Shown here piece after piece: positions 36,784 through 45,375 of a stretch of 64,000 nt of DNA. The notes below the pieces were generated by a model that saw nothing but the letters and a program-made list of their open reading frames with translations, did not search any database and was not told the DNA's origin. Made by a program: the position numbers and the translations under genes. The DNA comes from Bizionia sp. M204 (lineage in GTDB: Bacteria > Bacteroidota > Bacteroidia > Flavobacteriales > Flavobacteriaceae), in the NCBI RefSeq assembly GCF_023205095.1, contig NZ_CP046242.1, forward strand, positions 1,291,001-1,355,000. The letters are read 5' to 3'. Within the stretch, counting starts at the first letter, position 1. Each line of letters opens with the position of its first letter.

Positions 36784-37323
36784 ATGGAAACGAAAAGAGC
36801 AATCAACAAATGGCATGTGATAACCGGTGGTCCGAGCACTGGAAAAACTACCGTGATAAATATGTTGGCTGAAAGAGGTTACAAAACAACCATTGAACAC
36901 GCACGGCATTATATAGACACTATGCGTATTGAAGGACAAACGGTTGAAGAAATAAGGAACAATAAAAGGCAATTTCAATTAGGAGTTCTGGATATGCAAA
37001 TAGAACAAGAAAAAGCCATCCAGCCCAAAGATTTAGTGTTTTTGGATAGAGCCATACCAGACGCTATGGCATACTATCAATTTTTAAAGTTGGACTATGA
37101 TGAGAAACTGCTCAGCGCAGTTAAAAATACCTCATATAAAAAAATTTTCATTTTAGACCGACTGCCATTCACCAAAGACTATGCAAGAACCGAAGACGAA
37201 GAAGATCAAAAGATAATACATCAATTAATAATAGATGTGTACACCGTTTTAGGGTTTCCGATAGTTACTGTTCCTGTTTTGCCACCAACGGAGCGTGTAG
37301 AATTTATTTTAAACAATATATAA
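36784..37323 (+). CDS. P-loop ATPase/kinase of the NadR-like (AAA_28) group
   Basis: A 179-residue protein with a Walker A GGPSTGKTTVINML (residues 17-30) and a Walker B-like LVFLDRAIPD, closing with lid-type Arg residues. The fold is that of NadR-kinase-like nucleoside or nucleotide kinases. The substrate is unknown. It follows the beta-CASP gene by 17 bases. Confidence 0.82.
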   Translation: METKRAINKWHVITGGPSTGKTTVINMLAERGYKTTIEHARHYIDTMRIEGQTVEEIRNNKRQFQLGVLDMQIEQEKAIQPKDLVFLDRAIPDAMAYYQFLKLDYDEKLLSAVKNTSYKKIFILDRLPFTKDYARTEDEEDQKIIHQLIIDVYTVLGFPIVTVPVLPPTERVEFILNNI

Positions 37324-37375
37324 TAGCAATGACAATCTATTTGTATGTAATCTCTAACCACAATAGTTTCAAATA

Positions 37376-38077
37376 ATGAAGAAAACTCTTGATACTTTCA
37401 ATCAACAAAACCATAAAACATCCACTAAACTTATGATGACACAGGTTCTATTGTTCTATTTTATTTTGGGCTGTACAAGTATAATAGCACAAACTGAAAT
37501 GCTCATTGGGCAGATTTCAGACAGAGTTGTCATTCGGGAGAATTTTGATGAAGAAGGTGCTTTTCTCAACAAGCAAACTTTTGATGCTGGTGAAATAATA
37601 GAGAAAAATGGATATTTCGAAATAGAGGTAATCACAGAATTATATGACAAAGACAAAAAATCCACCGATAAATATACAACTACCTATCGCTGTAAACCAA
37701 ATGAGGCGAGTGTGATGGTAATGGCATTTCCATTTTCAAACCCAAAATCAAAGGAAACCGAAATCAATACCACATCCGCAAATTTTAAAGAGCTGTATGA
37801 TTTAAATAACCTTGAAGATATAGAACTGGAAATGAGTTTTGATTCGGGCTTATTGAATTTTTTTGGTTCAAAAAGCACGATAAAAATTTACGACCGAAAA
37901 TTGAATAGTAACAAAAACAATATTAAATCAAAAGTCAATATCAAGGCCTATGCGTGGGGAATTCGCATCAAGCAACTCAACTATATCGTTAACGAGAAAT
38001 TAAATGCAAACGGCTTATTGACCTTTCAGAAATTTACAGAAGAAGATAAAAGTTATTTTACAATAACCTATAAATAG
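37376..38077 (+). CDS. Exported protein of unknown function
   Basis: A 233-residue protein with a long N-terminal region and a hydrophobic signal segment (about residues 20-38, ending near IIAQ). Translation may begin at the internal Met at residue 20 (37433), which would give a standard signal peptide. The mature part is beta-rich and charged with no motif I recognise. Confidence 0.7.
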   Translation: MKKTLDTFNQQNHKTSTKLMMTQVLLFYFILGCTSIIAQTEMLIGQISDRVVIRENFDEEGAFLNKQTFDAGEIIEKNGYFEIEVITELYDKDKKSTDKYTTTYRCKPNEASVMVMAFPFSNPKSKETEINTTSANFKELYDLNNLEDIELEMSFDSGLLNFFGSKSTIKIYDRKLNSNKNNIKSKVNIKAYAWGIRIKQLNYIVNEKLNANGLLTFQKFTEEDKSYFTITYK

Positions 38078-38083
38078 AAACAA

Positions 38084-38377
38084 ATGAAAAATTACGATAC
38101 ATTATCAGAAGCCATAAACGATTTACAGGTAAACGAATATCCCTATGATTTCAACTTAACGCCAGAATGTCTGGAATGTGCTTCCTTGAAAATTGAGATT
38201 CGACCAGAAGATTTTAAAGTAGATACAATCTATCGCTTTGAAGGAATGAGCAGTACCGGTGATAATAGCATTTTATATGCAATATCTTCTAAAGAAGGCA
38301 TTAAAGGTCTTTTGGTAGATGCCTATGGCGTATATGCCGAAAATATTTCAGAAGCAATGCGGAAAAAATTACGATAA
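38084..38377 (+). CDS. Conserved small protein of unknown function
   Basis: A 97-residue acidic cytoplasmic protein (MKNYDTLSEAINDLQ...). Homologues are common in Bacteroidota and often labelled phosphoribosylpyrophosphate synthetase, but the sequence has none of that enzyme's motifs (no PRPP-binding loop). I regard the label as an annotation error. It is six bases after the previous gene and 18 before copB. Confidence 0.72.
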   Translation: MKNYDTLSEAINDLQVNEYPYDFNLTPECLECASLKIEIRPEDFKVDTIYRFEGMSSTGDNSILYAISSKEGIKGLLVDAYGVYAENISEAMRKKLR

Positions 38378-38395
38378 CACTTAAACAATACTATA

Positions 38396-40513
38396 ATGGA
38401 AAATAACGAAAATCACAATCACGACAAAATGGACCACTCTAAAATGGATCATTCAAAGATGAAACACAAAAAAGAAGACCACTCAAAAATGGATCATTCC
38501 AAAATGAAAAAGGGTGATGGAGACCATTCTGGTCATAATCCGGGTCACGGGAAAATGGGTCACGACCATCATAAAATGATGATAGCAGACTTTAGAAAAC
38601 GATTCTGGGTAACGCTAGTCCTAACCATCCCTATCTTGTTCTTCTCGCCAATGATTCAAGATTTTTTTGGATATGAGTTCTTACTTCCTGGTAATCCTTA
38701 TATACTGTTTGCGGTTTCTACCATTGTATATTTCTATGGTGGTTGGCCTTTTCTTAAGGGTTTCGTTTCCGAAGTAAAGAATGGTGCGCCAGGGATGATG
38801 ACACTTATATCTATGGCAATAAGTGTCGCCTATTTCTATAGTTCTGCAACCGTTTTTGGTTTAGAAGGTGTGGATTTCTTTTGGGAACTGGCAACGCTAA
38901 TCGCAATTATGCTTGTAGGGCATTGGATTGAGATGAAAAGTGTCCTAGGAGCATCGAAAGCTCTACAACTTTTAGTAAGTATGATGCCTGCGGAAGCACA
39001 TCGCGTTAAAGGTGATACTATTGAAGATATCGCACTTGAAGATTTATTAAAAGATGATGTGATATTGGTAAAACCCGGAGAGAAAGTACCAGCTGACGGT
39101 ATTATAGTAGAAGGTTCAAGCTATTTGAACGAATCGATGCTCACGGGAGAATCAAAGCCTGTAAAAAAAGATGAAAAAGACAAGGTCATTGGTGGTTCTG
39201 TAAATGGTAATAGCACCTTAAAAGTAAAAGTTGAACATACAGGAAAAGACAGTTATCTCAACAAGGTTATCACTATGGTTGAGGAAGCCCAGAAGACCAA
39301 ATCTAAAATGCAGAACCTTTCCGATAGAGCAGCAAAATGGCTGACTTATATAGCTTTGGCGATTGGTTTTGGTACGTTGGCAGTTTGGTTGATTTTAGGC
39401 TTTCCATTTGTCTATGCTTTAGAAAGAATGGTTACCGTTATGGTTATTGCTTGTCCACACGCTTTAGGTCTAGCCATACCTTTGGTAGTTGCAATCTCTA
39501 CATCAGTATCTGCACAGAACGGATTGTTGATTCGTAACAGGACTGCTTTTGAAGAATCACGTAAAATTTCAGTATTGCTTTTTGATAAAACAGGAACCCT
39601 AACCAAAGGGGATTTTGGTGTAACACGCATAAAATCTGTTAATGAAGCGTATGCAACCGAAGAAATTTTAAGACTGTCCAGCGCTTTGGAACAGAGTTCG
39701 GAACATCCTATTGCAGTAGGTATTATTAAGAGAGTTAAAGAAGACAATATTTCCATCCCAAAACCCGAAAACTTTAATGCAATTACGGGTAAAGGCGTAG
39801 AGGCAAATGTAGAAGGCAAACAAGTAAAAGTGGTTAGTCCTGGTTATTTAAGGGATGAAAAAATTACTATTCCTGAAGATGCGTATAGTGATGCTGCTGA
39901 AACTGTTGTATTCATATTAATTGATGGACAGCTAGCAGGATACATTGCCCTTGCTGATGAAATAAGACCCGAATCTGCCGAAGCTATTAAAATATTTAAA
40001 AAGAATAATATTAAAGTGTTGATGGCTACTGGCGATAATGAACAAACAGCTAAAGCAGTTAGCGATAAGCTTGGTTTAGATGGTTATTATGCTGAAGTTC
40101 TGCCGCATCAAAAAGTGGAAATAGTTGAAAAGTTACAAAATGAAGGAGAATTTGTAGCTATGACAGGTGATGGTGTAAACGATGCACCGGCACTTGCCAA
40201 AGCGAATGTTGGAATTGCTGTTGGTTCGGGCACCGATGTGGCTGCTGAAACAGCTGACATCATATTAGTGAATAGCAACCCTCAAGATATTGCCAACTTA
40301 ATATTATTTGGAAAGGCTACCTACAATAAAATGATTCAGAATCTAATCTGGGCTACAGGATATAATGTAATAGCTATTCCACTAGCAGCTGGTGTATTAT
40401 ATTCATCAGGCTTTGTTTTAGGCCCAGCAGTAGGAGCTGTATTAATGAGTTTAAGCACCATTATTGTGGCTATTAATGCACAATTATTAAAGCGAAAAAT
40501 AGGTAAAAAATAA
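38396..40513 (+). CDS. copB: CopB-type copper-translocating P1B ATPase
   Basis: A 705-residue P1B ATPase that exports copper or silver. The first 60 residues are His/Met-rich repeats (DHSKM units) in place of HMA domains. The membrane metal site is CPH (Cys353-Pro-His355 in IACPHALGLAIPLV), which marks the P1B-3/CopB subtype rather than the CPC of CopA. Also present are TGES, phosphorylation motif DKTGT (Asp397), SSEHP and GDGVNDAPALAKANVG. It directly abuts the MFS gene. Confidence 0.94.
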   Translation: MENNENHNHDKMDHSKMDHSKMKHKKEDHSKMDHSKMKKGDGDHSGHNPGHGKMGHDHHKMMIADFRKRFWVTLVLTIPILFFSPMIQDFFGYEFLLPGNPYILFAVSTIVYFYGGWPFLKGFVSEVKNGAPGMMTLISMAISVAYFYSSATVFGLEGVDFFWELATLIAIMLVGHWIEMKSVLGASKALQLLVSMMPAEAHRVKGDTIEDIALEDLLKDDVILVKPGEKVPADGIIVEGSSYLNESMLTGESKPVKKDEKDKVIGGSVNGNSTLKVKVEHTGKDSYLNKVITMVEEAQKTKSKMQNLSDRAAKWLTYIALAIGFGTLAVWLILGFPFVYALERMVTVMVIACPHALGLAIPLVVAISTSVSAQNGLLIRNRTAFEESRKISVLLFDKTGTLTKGDFGVTRIKSVNEAYATEEILRLSSALEQSSEHPIAVGIIKRVKEDNISIPKPENFNAITGKGVEANVEGKQVKVVSPGYLRDEKITIPEDAYSDAAETVVFILIDGQLAGYIALADEIRPESAEAIKIFKKNNIKVLMATGDNEQTAKAVSDKLGLDGYYAEVLPHQKVEIVEKLQNEGEFVAMTGDGVNDAPALAKANVGIAVGSGTDVAAETADIILVNSNPQDIANLILFGKATYNKMIQNLIWATGYNVIAIPLAAGVLYSSGFVLGPAVGAVLMSLSTIIVAINAQLLKRKIGKK

Positions 40514-41746
40514 ATGGAAAGAAAAGAAAAACTCAACAGGATATTTTTAATCCTGTTGAGTTTATTTGTAGTAATGTTAGGGTATGGTATTTTACTACCA
40601 ACCCTACCCTACTACACCGAAAGACTAGCCTTAAAAGACAATCTCGATACCAATCTAATCAACTTCCATATTGGATTGCTCACCAGCATATATCCACTTT
40701 TTCAATTACTTTTTGTAGTGGTTTGGGGAAAGCTTTCCGATAAATACGGGCGCAAACCTATTATCATTTGTGGCCTGCTTGGTTTTGTAATTATGCAAGT
40801 ACTTACGGGTCTGGCAACCTCTTTAACCATGCTATATATCGCAAGAATTTTTGGAGGCATTTTTACATCCTCCGTAATTCCTGTTAGCAATGCTTATTTA
40901 AGCGACATAACTTCAAATAAACAGAGAACAAAAATAATGGCCTGGTCTGGTGTTGCCATTAGTTCTGGGGTTATTTTCGGCCCTGTCATTGGTGGCTTTC
41001 TGTCTCAAACTAACATTCATATTAAATTTTCCATAGGCCTACTGCATTTAGACAGATTTTCAGTGCCCTTTTTGTTTGCTGCCCTTTTAGGATTGATTGT
41101 CTTATTCGTTATAATGAAATGGCTAAAGAACACAGTTCGAGTTCATAAGACTGTTACACAAAAAATGTCCTTGCGCTTCACATTTAGCAACTATTTTATT
41201 ATGCTATTAACCTTGTCGTTTGTGCTACAATTTGTTGTGACGTTATTTGAAACCGTGTTTTCAATTTACGGGAAAGATGAATTGGAATTTAACAGCAATC
41301 AAGTCGCTATTGGCTTTATGCTATGCGGTTCTGTCATGGCTGTTTTACAGCCCATTTTTGCAAATTATGGTGAGAAAATTTTATCCTCAAAAAAACAAAT
41401 TGCTTTAGGTTTACTAATATCTGGTTTATCCCTAATAGCATTTCCTGTTTTCAAAAATGAATTTTTAGTCTATGTATTAATCAGTGTATTCGCAGCAGGT
41501 GCTGCTATGGTCACGCCAAACTTATTATCAGCAGTCTCATTAACATCTAAAGAAAATACAGGCAGAAATATATCCATACAAAGTTCTACAAATAGTATGG
41601 GGCAAATTTTAGGACCCGTTCTCGGAACCTGGCTACTTGCAGGTGGTTTTTATTATCCTTTTATCGTTTCAGGAACAATAGTATTAATGACTATTGCATT
41701 GGTTTATATGCTGAAACGGTACAATAAGGATAGCAACTCTAATTAA
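40514..41746 (+). CDS. MFS transporter (drug/metal exporter type)
   Basis: A 410-residue protein with twelve membrane helices and the MFS loop motif GKLSDKYGRKPII after helix 2. A motif-C-like GVAISSGVIFGPVIGG in helix 5 marks the antiporter (exporter) group. The start codon directly follows the copB stop. A 14-bp perfect inverted repeat falls within codons 6-17. The substrate is unknown. Confidence 0.87.
   Translation: MERKEKLNRIFLILLSLFVVMLGYGILLPTLPYYTERLALKDNLDTNLINFHIGLLTSIYPLFQLLFVVVWGKLSDKYGRKPIIICGLLGFVIMQVLTGLATSLTMLYIARIFGGIFTSSVIPVSNAYLSDITSNKQRTKIMAWSGVAISSGVIFGPVIGGFLSQTNIHIKFSIGLLHLDRFSVPFLFAALLGLIVLFVIMKWLKNTVRVHKTVTQKMSLRFTFSNYFIMLLTLSFVLQFVVTLFETVFSIYGKDELEFNSNQVAIGFMLCGSVMAVLQPIFANYGEKILSSKKQIALGLLISGLSLIAFPVFKNEFLVYVLISVFAAGAAMVTPNLLSAVSLTSKENTGRNISIQSSTNSMGQILGPVLGTWLLAGGFYYPFIVSGTIVLMTIALVYMLKRYNKDSNSN
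40529..40563 (+). repeat. Strong hairpin inside the start of the MFS gene
   Basis: AAACTCAACAGGAT pairs perfectly with ATCCTGTTGAGTTT around a seven-base loop. In RNA this 14-bp stem begins 15 bases after the start codon. It could slow translation of the exporter, protect the 3' end of copB mRNA, or be a partial terminator for copB. Confidence 0.6.
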
Positions 41747-41933
41747 TTCAATCAAGCAGGCAACATCATAAAAACACCCTTAACTAAATTAATAACTAAT
41801 ACACATACCATCCCACTACCCTTTTTAATAATTTAAGGAAGAGAAAATAGTGCACAATAGCACCATAACAGCAACAAATACAAGTTCAAGATCAAATAGT
41901 AATCAATTGAAGAATCAATAAAACAAGAGACAA
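41747..41933. other. Intergenic stretch after the MFS gene
   Basis: No gene or clear signal is visible between the end of the MFS gene and the terminator at 41934. It marks the border between the metal/stress island and the accessory region. Confidence 0.6.
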
Positions 41934-41980
41934 CAAAGATTCGGCAGTATAATTAAATGTTGCCGAATCTTTGCTTTTTT
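41934..41980 (+). terminator. Rho-independent terminator
   Basis: CAAAGATTCGGCA pairs perfectly with TGCCGAATCTTTG (13 bp) across a 14-base loop and is followed by CTTTTTT. It would end transcripts from the island on the left. Confidence 0.85.
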
Positions 41981-41983
41981 TAC

Positions 41984-42232
41984 ATGTATAAAAACACATA
42001 TAAAATCATAACAAATACACGACATATCGAAGAGCTTAAAAAGACATTTTCAAATATTGGTTATGTAAAGGTTAGCGACATCATTACTTTTTACAGGCAG
42101 TTTGATAAAGACATGAAACGTGCAACAGTAGATTAGAGAATACACGACCTGGTAAATAAAGGATTGCTGCACAGACACCTTATAGAATTAGTTTATAAAA
42201 AACCAAATCTATCAATACCTCTTCCATTATAA
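41984..42232 (+). pseudogene. Interrupted winged-helix protein (DUF6577/AbiEi-like N-terminus)
   Basis: An 83-codon frame from ATG 41984 is broken by an in-frame TAG at codon 51. The joined product reads SDIITFYRQFDKDMKRATVD-stop-RIHDLVNKGLLHRH, resembling the N-terminal winged helix of DUF6577 proteins, where a Trp is usual at the stop position (TGG to TAG). The rest of such a protein (about 150 more residues) is absent. It is a decayed remnant. Confidence 0.6.
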
Positions 42233-42427
42233 CCAATAACAATTATATTAGTACAGATATAAAAGTTGTCCAACGTGATAGAAATTCTTTTATATATTGT
42301 GATCCTAAAACAACCATATTAATTTATTAACATCTATCAATTAATATGTTAAAAAGTTTAAATATAAATATCACAAAAATTAACGAACTTGTAGTTTATA
42401 AATTAATATCTACAAAAATTAAAAACT
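42233..42427. other. AT-rich intergenic stretch
   Basis: About 195 bases separate the pseudogene from the small basic protein gene. I see no gene, repeat or clear promoter match here. Confidence 0.5.
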
Positions 42428-42559
42428 ATGGGAATTAAACCAGGACCAAAAAGAATTGCAGATTCTACGGGAAAACCAGACAGACGTCAACGAGATAATA
42501 AGCAAACTCCTAAAAATACACCATCCTTAAAACCTCATAAACATAAGAAAGGCGACTAA
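42428..42559 (+). CDS. Small basic protein of unknown function
   Basis: A 43-residue protein (MGIKPGPKRIADSTGKP..., ending PHKHKKGD) very rich in Lys, Arg and Pro, with no hydrophobic segment. Such a composition suggests nucleic-acid contact or disorder. It is short and its reality rests on the clean frame and the typical start alone. Confidence 0.4.
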   Translation: MGIKPGPKRIADSTGKPDRRQRDNKQTPKNTPSLKPHKHKKGD

Positions 42560-42713
42560 TTAAAATATATTCAAAATACCTAGGAATCTTTTTATTAACG
42601 ACGGACTTAAAAGTAAAGCTGAATTAAAGAAATGTGATGAATTTTTTTTGTTTGATTTCATAAATACACCAAACTTCAACTTATTCAATTTCCCAATTTA
42701 AACGACAAAAAAA

Positions 42714-43793
42714 TTATCCTTCAACTTTAAATGTATCATCCAAAGAAATTAACTTTTCCCGCATAAGCGTATTATCATCAAATACCCGAGAGATATTATA
42801 TAGATTCTCAAAATATTTCGATTCATTTTTGTAATAGGTGGCTTCAATATGCTTCACATTATCATGTTGAAATATGGTTCTTAACAAGGCCTTATCACAT
42901 AATCCGCTAGAGTGTCCAATTAATTGGACGTATATGTTATCTGATTCTTCTAGAAGTCCTAGAACCTCTTTATATTTATTAGTCCGAAGATACTGGAAGG
43001 TTTTAAAATTCTTTAATAAGTTATTTTCCAAAAGTAATTCTAACTCGTGATAACCTTTAGAATTTTCATCACCATAACCAAAGATAATCGGGTTTTCAAA
43101 ATCATTTAAATCGCCATGAATATGAATAGGCAATATAGAAAGGTTCTCATCCATTGTCTCCTCTTTTAAACGCTTTAAATAGGCAATTAAAATTTTTGAA
43201 GTATAATTAAAAGTAACAAAATACGTTTTCTCAAAATGGAAACCTTTAGTTTCATGTTTAAGCAAATCATACACTGAATGGGAATTAGGAATGTCATAAC
43301 CATCTACAATACCAGTTTTATCTTCAACTTCTGTTTTTAAATATTCACCAATAAGTTCTTTAAGGTGGTCAAATTCTGAATTTATTAAGGTTATATCTTT
43401 TGGAGAATTTTTATACTCATAAAGCAACTTAAAATAATGCGCCTCCAAATCAGACCAATATCCCAAACGGTCATTATCTCGAATTAAAGAACCAAAAAAG
43501 ATAGAATTTTTATTAGGGTTTACTGCCAATTTAAATTTATTAGTATCTTTAATAGGTTTAACGCCAAGCCATTCATCATCATTTCCATTCTTGTGTATCA
43601 TACCAATAAAACCTCCAGAATCCCTGTATTCTCGGCCTTTAATGACTTTTTTTAATCTGGAATTATCAATCTTCTCATAACGAGCAACACGATTAACTAA
43701 ATAATTCATAAAATCACAATACCCGGTTGGAAGTCCATGTGCTTTATCAAATCCATTTCCAATCAATACAATTCTATTCACTGCTTTTACCAT
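42714..43793 (-). CDS. abiH: AbiH-family abortive-infection protein
   Basis: A 359-residue protein of the AbiH family, known from lactococcal plasmids for protection against phage. The N-terminal IVLIGNGFDKAHGLPTGYCDFMNYL (residues 8-32) is the family signature, and the middle contains YFVTFNYTS and HIHGDLNDFENPIIFGYGD. The mode of action is not settled. It stands alone among pseudogenes, as expected in an accessory region. Confidence 0.88.
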   Translation of the reverse strand: MVKAVNRIVLIGNGFDKAHGLPTGYCDFMNYLVNRVARYEKIDNSRLKKVIKGREYRDSGGFIGMIHKNGNDDEWLGVKPIKDTNKFKLAVNPNKNSIFFGSLIRDNDRLGYWSDLEAHYFKLLYEYKNSPKDITLINSEFDHLKELIGEYLKTEVEDKTGIVDGYDIPNSHSVYDLLKHETKGFHFEKTYFVTFNYTSKILIAYLKRLKEETMDENLSILPIHIHGDLNDFENPIIFGYGDENSKGYHELELLLENNLLKNFKTFQYLRTNKYKEVLGLLEESDNIYVQLIGHSSGLCDKALLRTIFQHDNVKHIEATYYKNESKYFENLYNISRVFDDNTLMREKLISLDDTFKVEG

Positions 43794-44014
43794 AAATTTC
43801 TAATTCAAAATAATCTTTTAACCCAAGACATCTACACCTATTCAAAATTACCCCATTAAAGTTAACTCCTACAAAAACCTCCCTTATAGTTTTCAACATG
43901 GAAGTCAACATTATTAAACAAAAACCAAAAATATCTATGCATTACGGGAAACCTCAATACCAAATCCATATAAATTCCTATTTTTAGGCTGTTATAAAAT
44001 ACAAATAGCAAAAA
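43794..44014. other. Gene-free stretch between AbiH and the endonuclease remnant
   Basis: I see no promoter match, repeat or frame of interest in these 220 bases. The missing N-terminal part of the endonuclease I gene is not here. Confidence 0.5.
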
Positions 44015-44595
44015 ATGGTATTCCACATAACCCAATTAGGAAACTTCTATCCCGGCGACGAGCATAAAGGCGATGTAGCGCGCATTATCATGTATATGTA
44101 TACAAGATACCCAAATCAATGCGAAGCCTTAAACATAGGCTTCGGAACAACCGACCACGCCCCTTTCCAAGATATGCCAGATGTGTTTTTAAAATGTAAT
44201 GCCGAAGACCCAGTATCACAATTTGAAAGAGATAGAAACGAAATCATTTATCAAAATCAAGGCAACAGAAACCCCTACATTGATAACCCATACCTAGCAA
44301 CCCTAATTTGGAACGGACAAGAAGCAGAAGACACCTGGGGAACCTTATCAATTCCAGAAAAAAAATTCGAACAATTAACCATATACCCAACCTATACATC
44401 AAACTATATTTACATAAAAGGAAATACAAAAACCAAGAGTTATCATTACACATTCACAACACAATGGGCCAACAAGTAAAAACAGCAACCACCACAGAAT
44501 TAATAGATATCTCCACTCTAGAAAACGGTTTATACTTCCTTAACATAATGTTCAATAACACAACCCAAATAAATAAAATGATCAAAACAACCTAA
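44015..44595 (+). pseudogene. Endonuclease I remnant, N-terminally truncated and frameshifted
   Basis: The first frame (44015-44479) encodes the C-terminal third of a secreted endonuclease I: FYPGDEHKGDVARIIMYMY, then FLKCNAEDPVSQFERDRNEI and NPYIDNPYLATLIW. About two thirds of the enzyme, including the active-site HxHxDH region, is missing. Near 44430-44450 the reading shifts: the continuing frame, open to 44595, gives HNTMGQQVKT and LENGLYFLNIMFN, a type IX secretion C-terminal sorting domain. Truncation plus frameshift make it a pseudogene. Confidence 0.8.
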
Positions 44596-44819
44596 AATGG
44601 AATGACGAGGCCATAAAAAGACACAATTTATTAGCACATTACGGATAACCACAATGTTTATTAATACATATATTCTATTTTATCAACAGTAAAATAAACC
44701 ATATAACAGGCACTTTTAAAAGATACCATAACCTGATTTATTTAAGGGATAAGAGTAATACGGGATAAAAGTAATTATATAATGAGTTGGGTGTAATTTG
44801 AAAACCGAATCGTATAAAG
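44596..44819. other. Intergenic stretch with a GTTGGGT core-like site
   Basis: There is no gene. GTTGGGTGTAA at 44786-44796 is the mirror of CACCCAAC at 46649-46656, so the pair of minus-strand genes between them may be a unit (see findings). Confidence 0.4.
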
Positions 44820-45365
44820 TTAATTTTTGCTCAATTTTAACATCGCTTTTGAAACACTTAAAGCGCTTTTATCATATTCTTCATGACCATAACCATGCTT
44901 TTCATTCAATTCATAAAATTCTCTATAAATGACAAATGGATTTTGCGAATCTCCCACCCACTTCACAATAATATCTAAAATCTCATTCATTACTGGCTGA
45001 AAAGTCATTCTTCCATCAGACTTTCTAATCCCATTATTATCTGACTTACGTTTACCCGAATTAAGGAAGATGTTTTTTTCGTCATAAATTATATTTCGAA
45101 CTTCTTTAAACTCTTTTCCTTTTGGCAAATAATCCATCAATAATTTACGAATACCTTTATAATAAATATTGTACTTTTCTTCTGGATTTTCAAACTCTTT
45201 TCCTATCAGTTCTCTTAATTCATCAATTTCCTCAATATTGCCTTGTTCAGAATTAATAGTTAATTGTCTACCAACCTTTTCGTTTGCCTGCTGCAAAAGT
45301 TCCATTCTTTCCAAATCAGCCTCTGTTAGCTCTACTTTTCTGCTTAAGTCTTTATCTTTTGCCAT
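44820..45365 (-). CDS. Unassigned protein paired with an ImmA/IrrE peptidase
   Basis: A 181-residue soluble, highly charged protein, largely helical, with no family I recognise. It follows the metallopeptidase gene by 10 bases on the same strand. In such pairs the partner is often a toxin, an antitoxin, or a repressor cleaved by the peptidase. Here the metallopeptidase gene is first and carries its own N-terminal helix-turn-helix, so this protein may be the effector. This is inference from position. Confidence 0.6.
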   Translation of the reverse strand: MAKDKDLSRKVELTEADLERMELLQQANEKVGRQLTINSEQGNIEEIDELRELIGKEFENPEEKYNIYYKGIRKLLMDYLPKGKEFKEVRNIIYDEKNIFLNSGKRKSDNNGIRKSDGRMTFQPVMNEILDIIVKWVGDSQNPFVIYREFYELNEKHGYGHEEYDKSALSVSKAMLKLSKN

Positions 45366-45375
45366 TATAATTATA

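Noticed and set aside
38084-38377. Phosphoribosylpyrophosphate synthetase
   Set aside because: The name is commonly given to this family, but the 97-residue protein has no PRPP-synthetase motifs.
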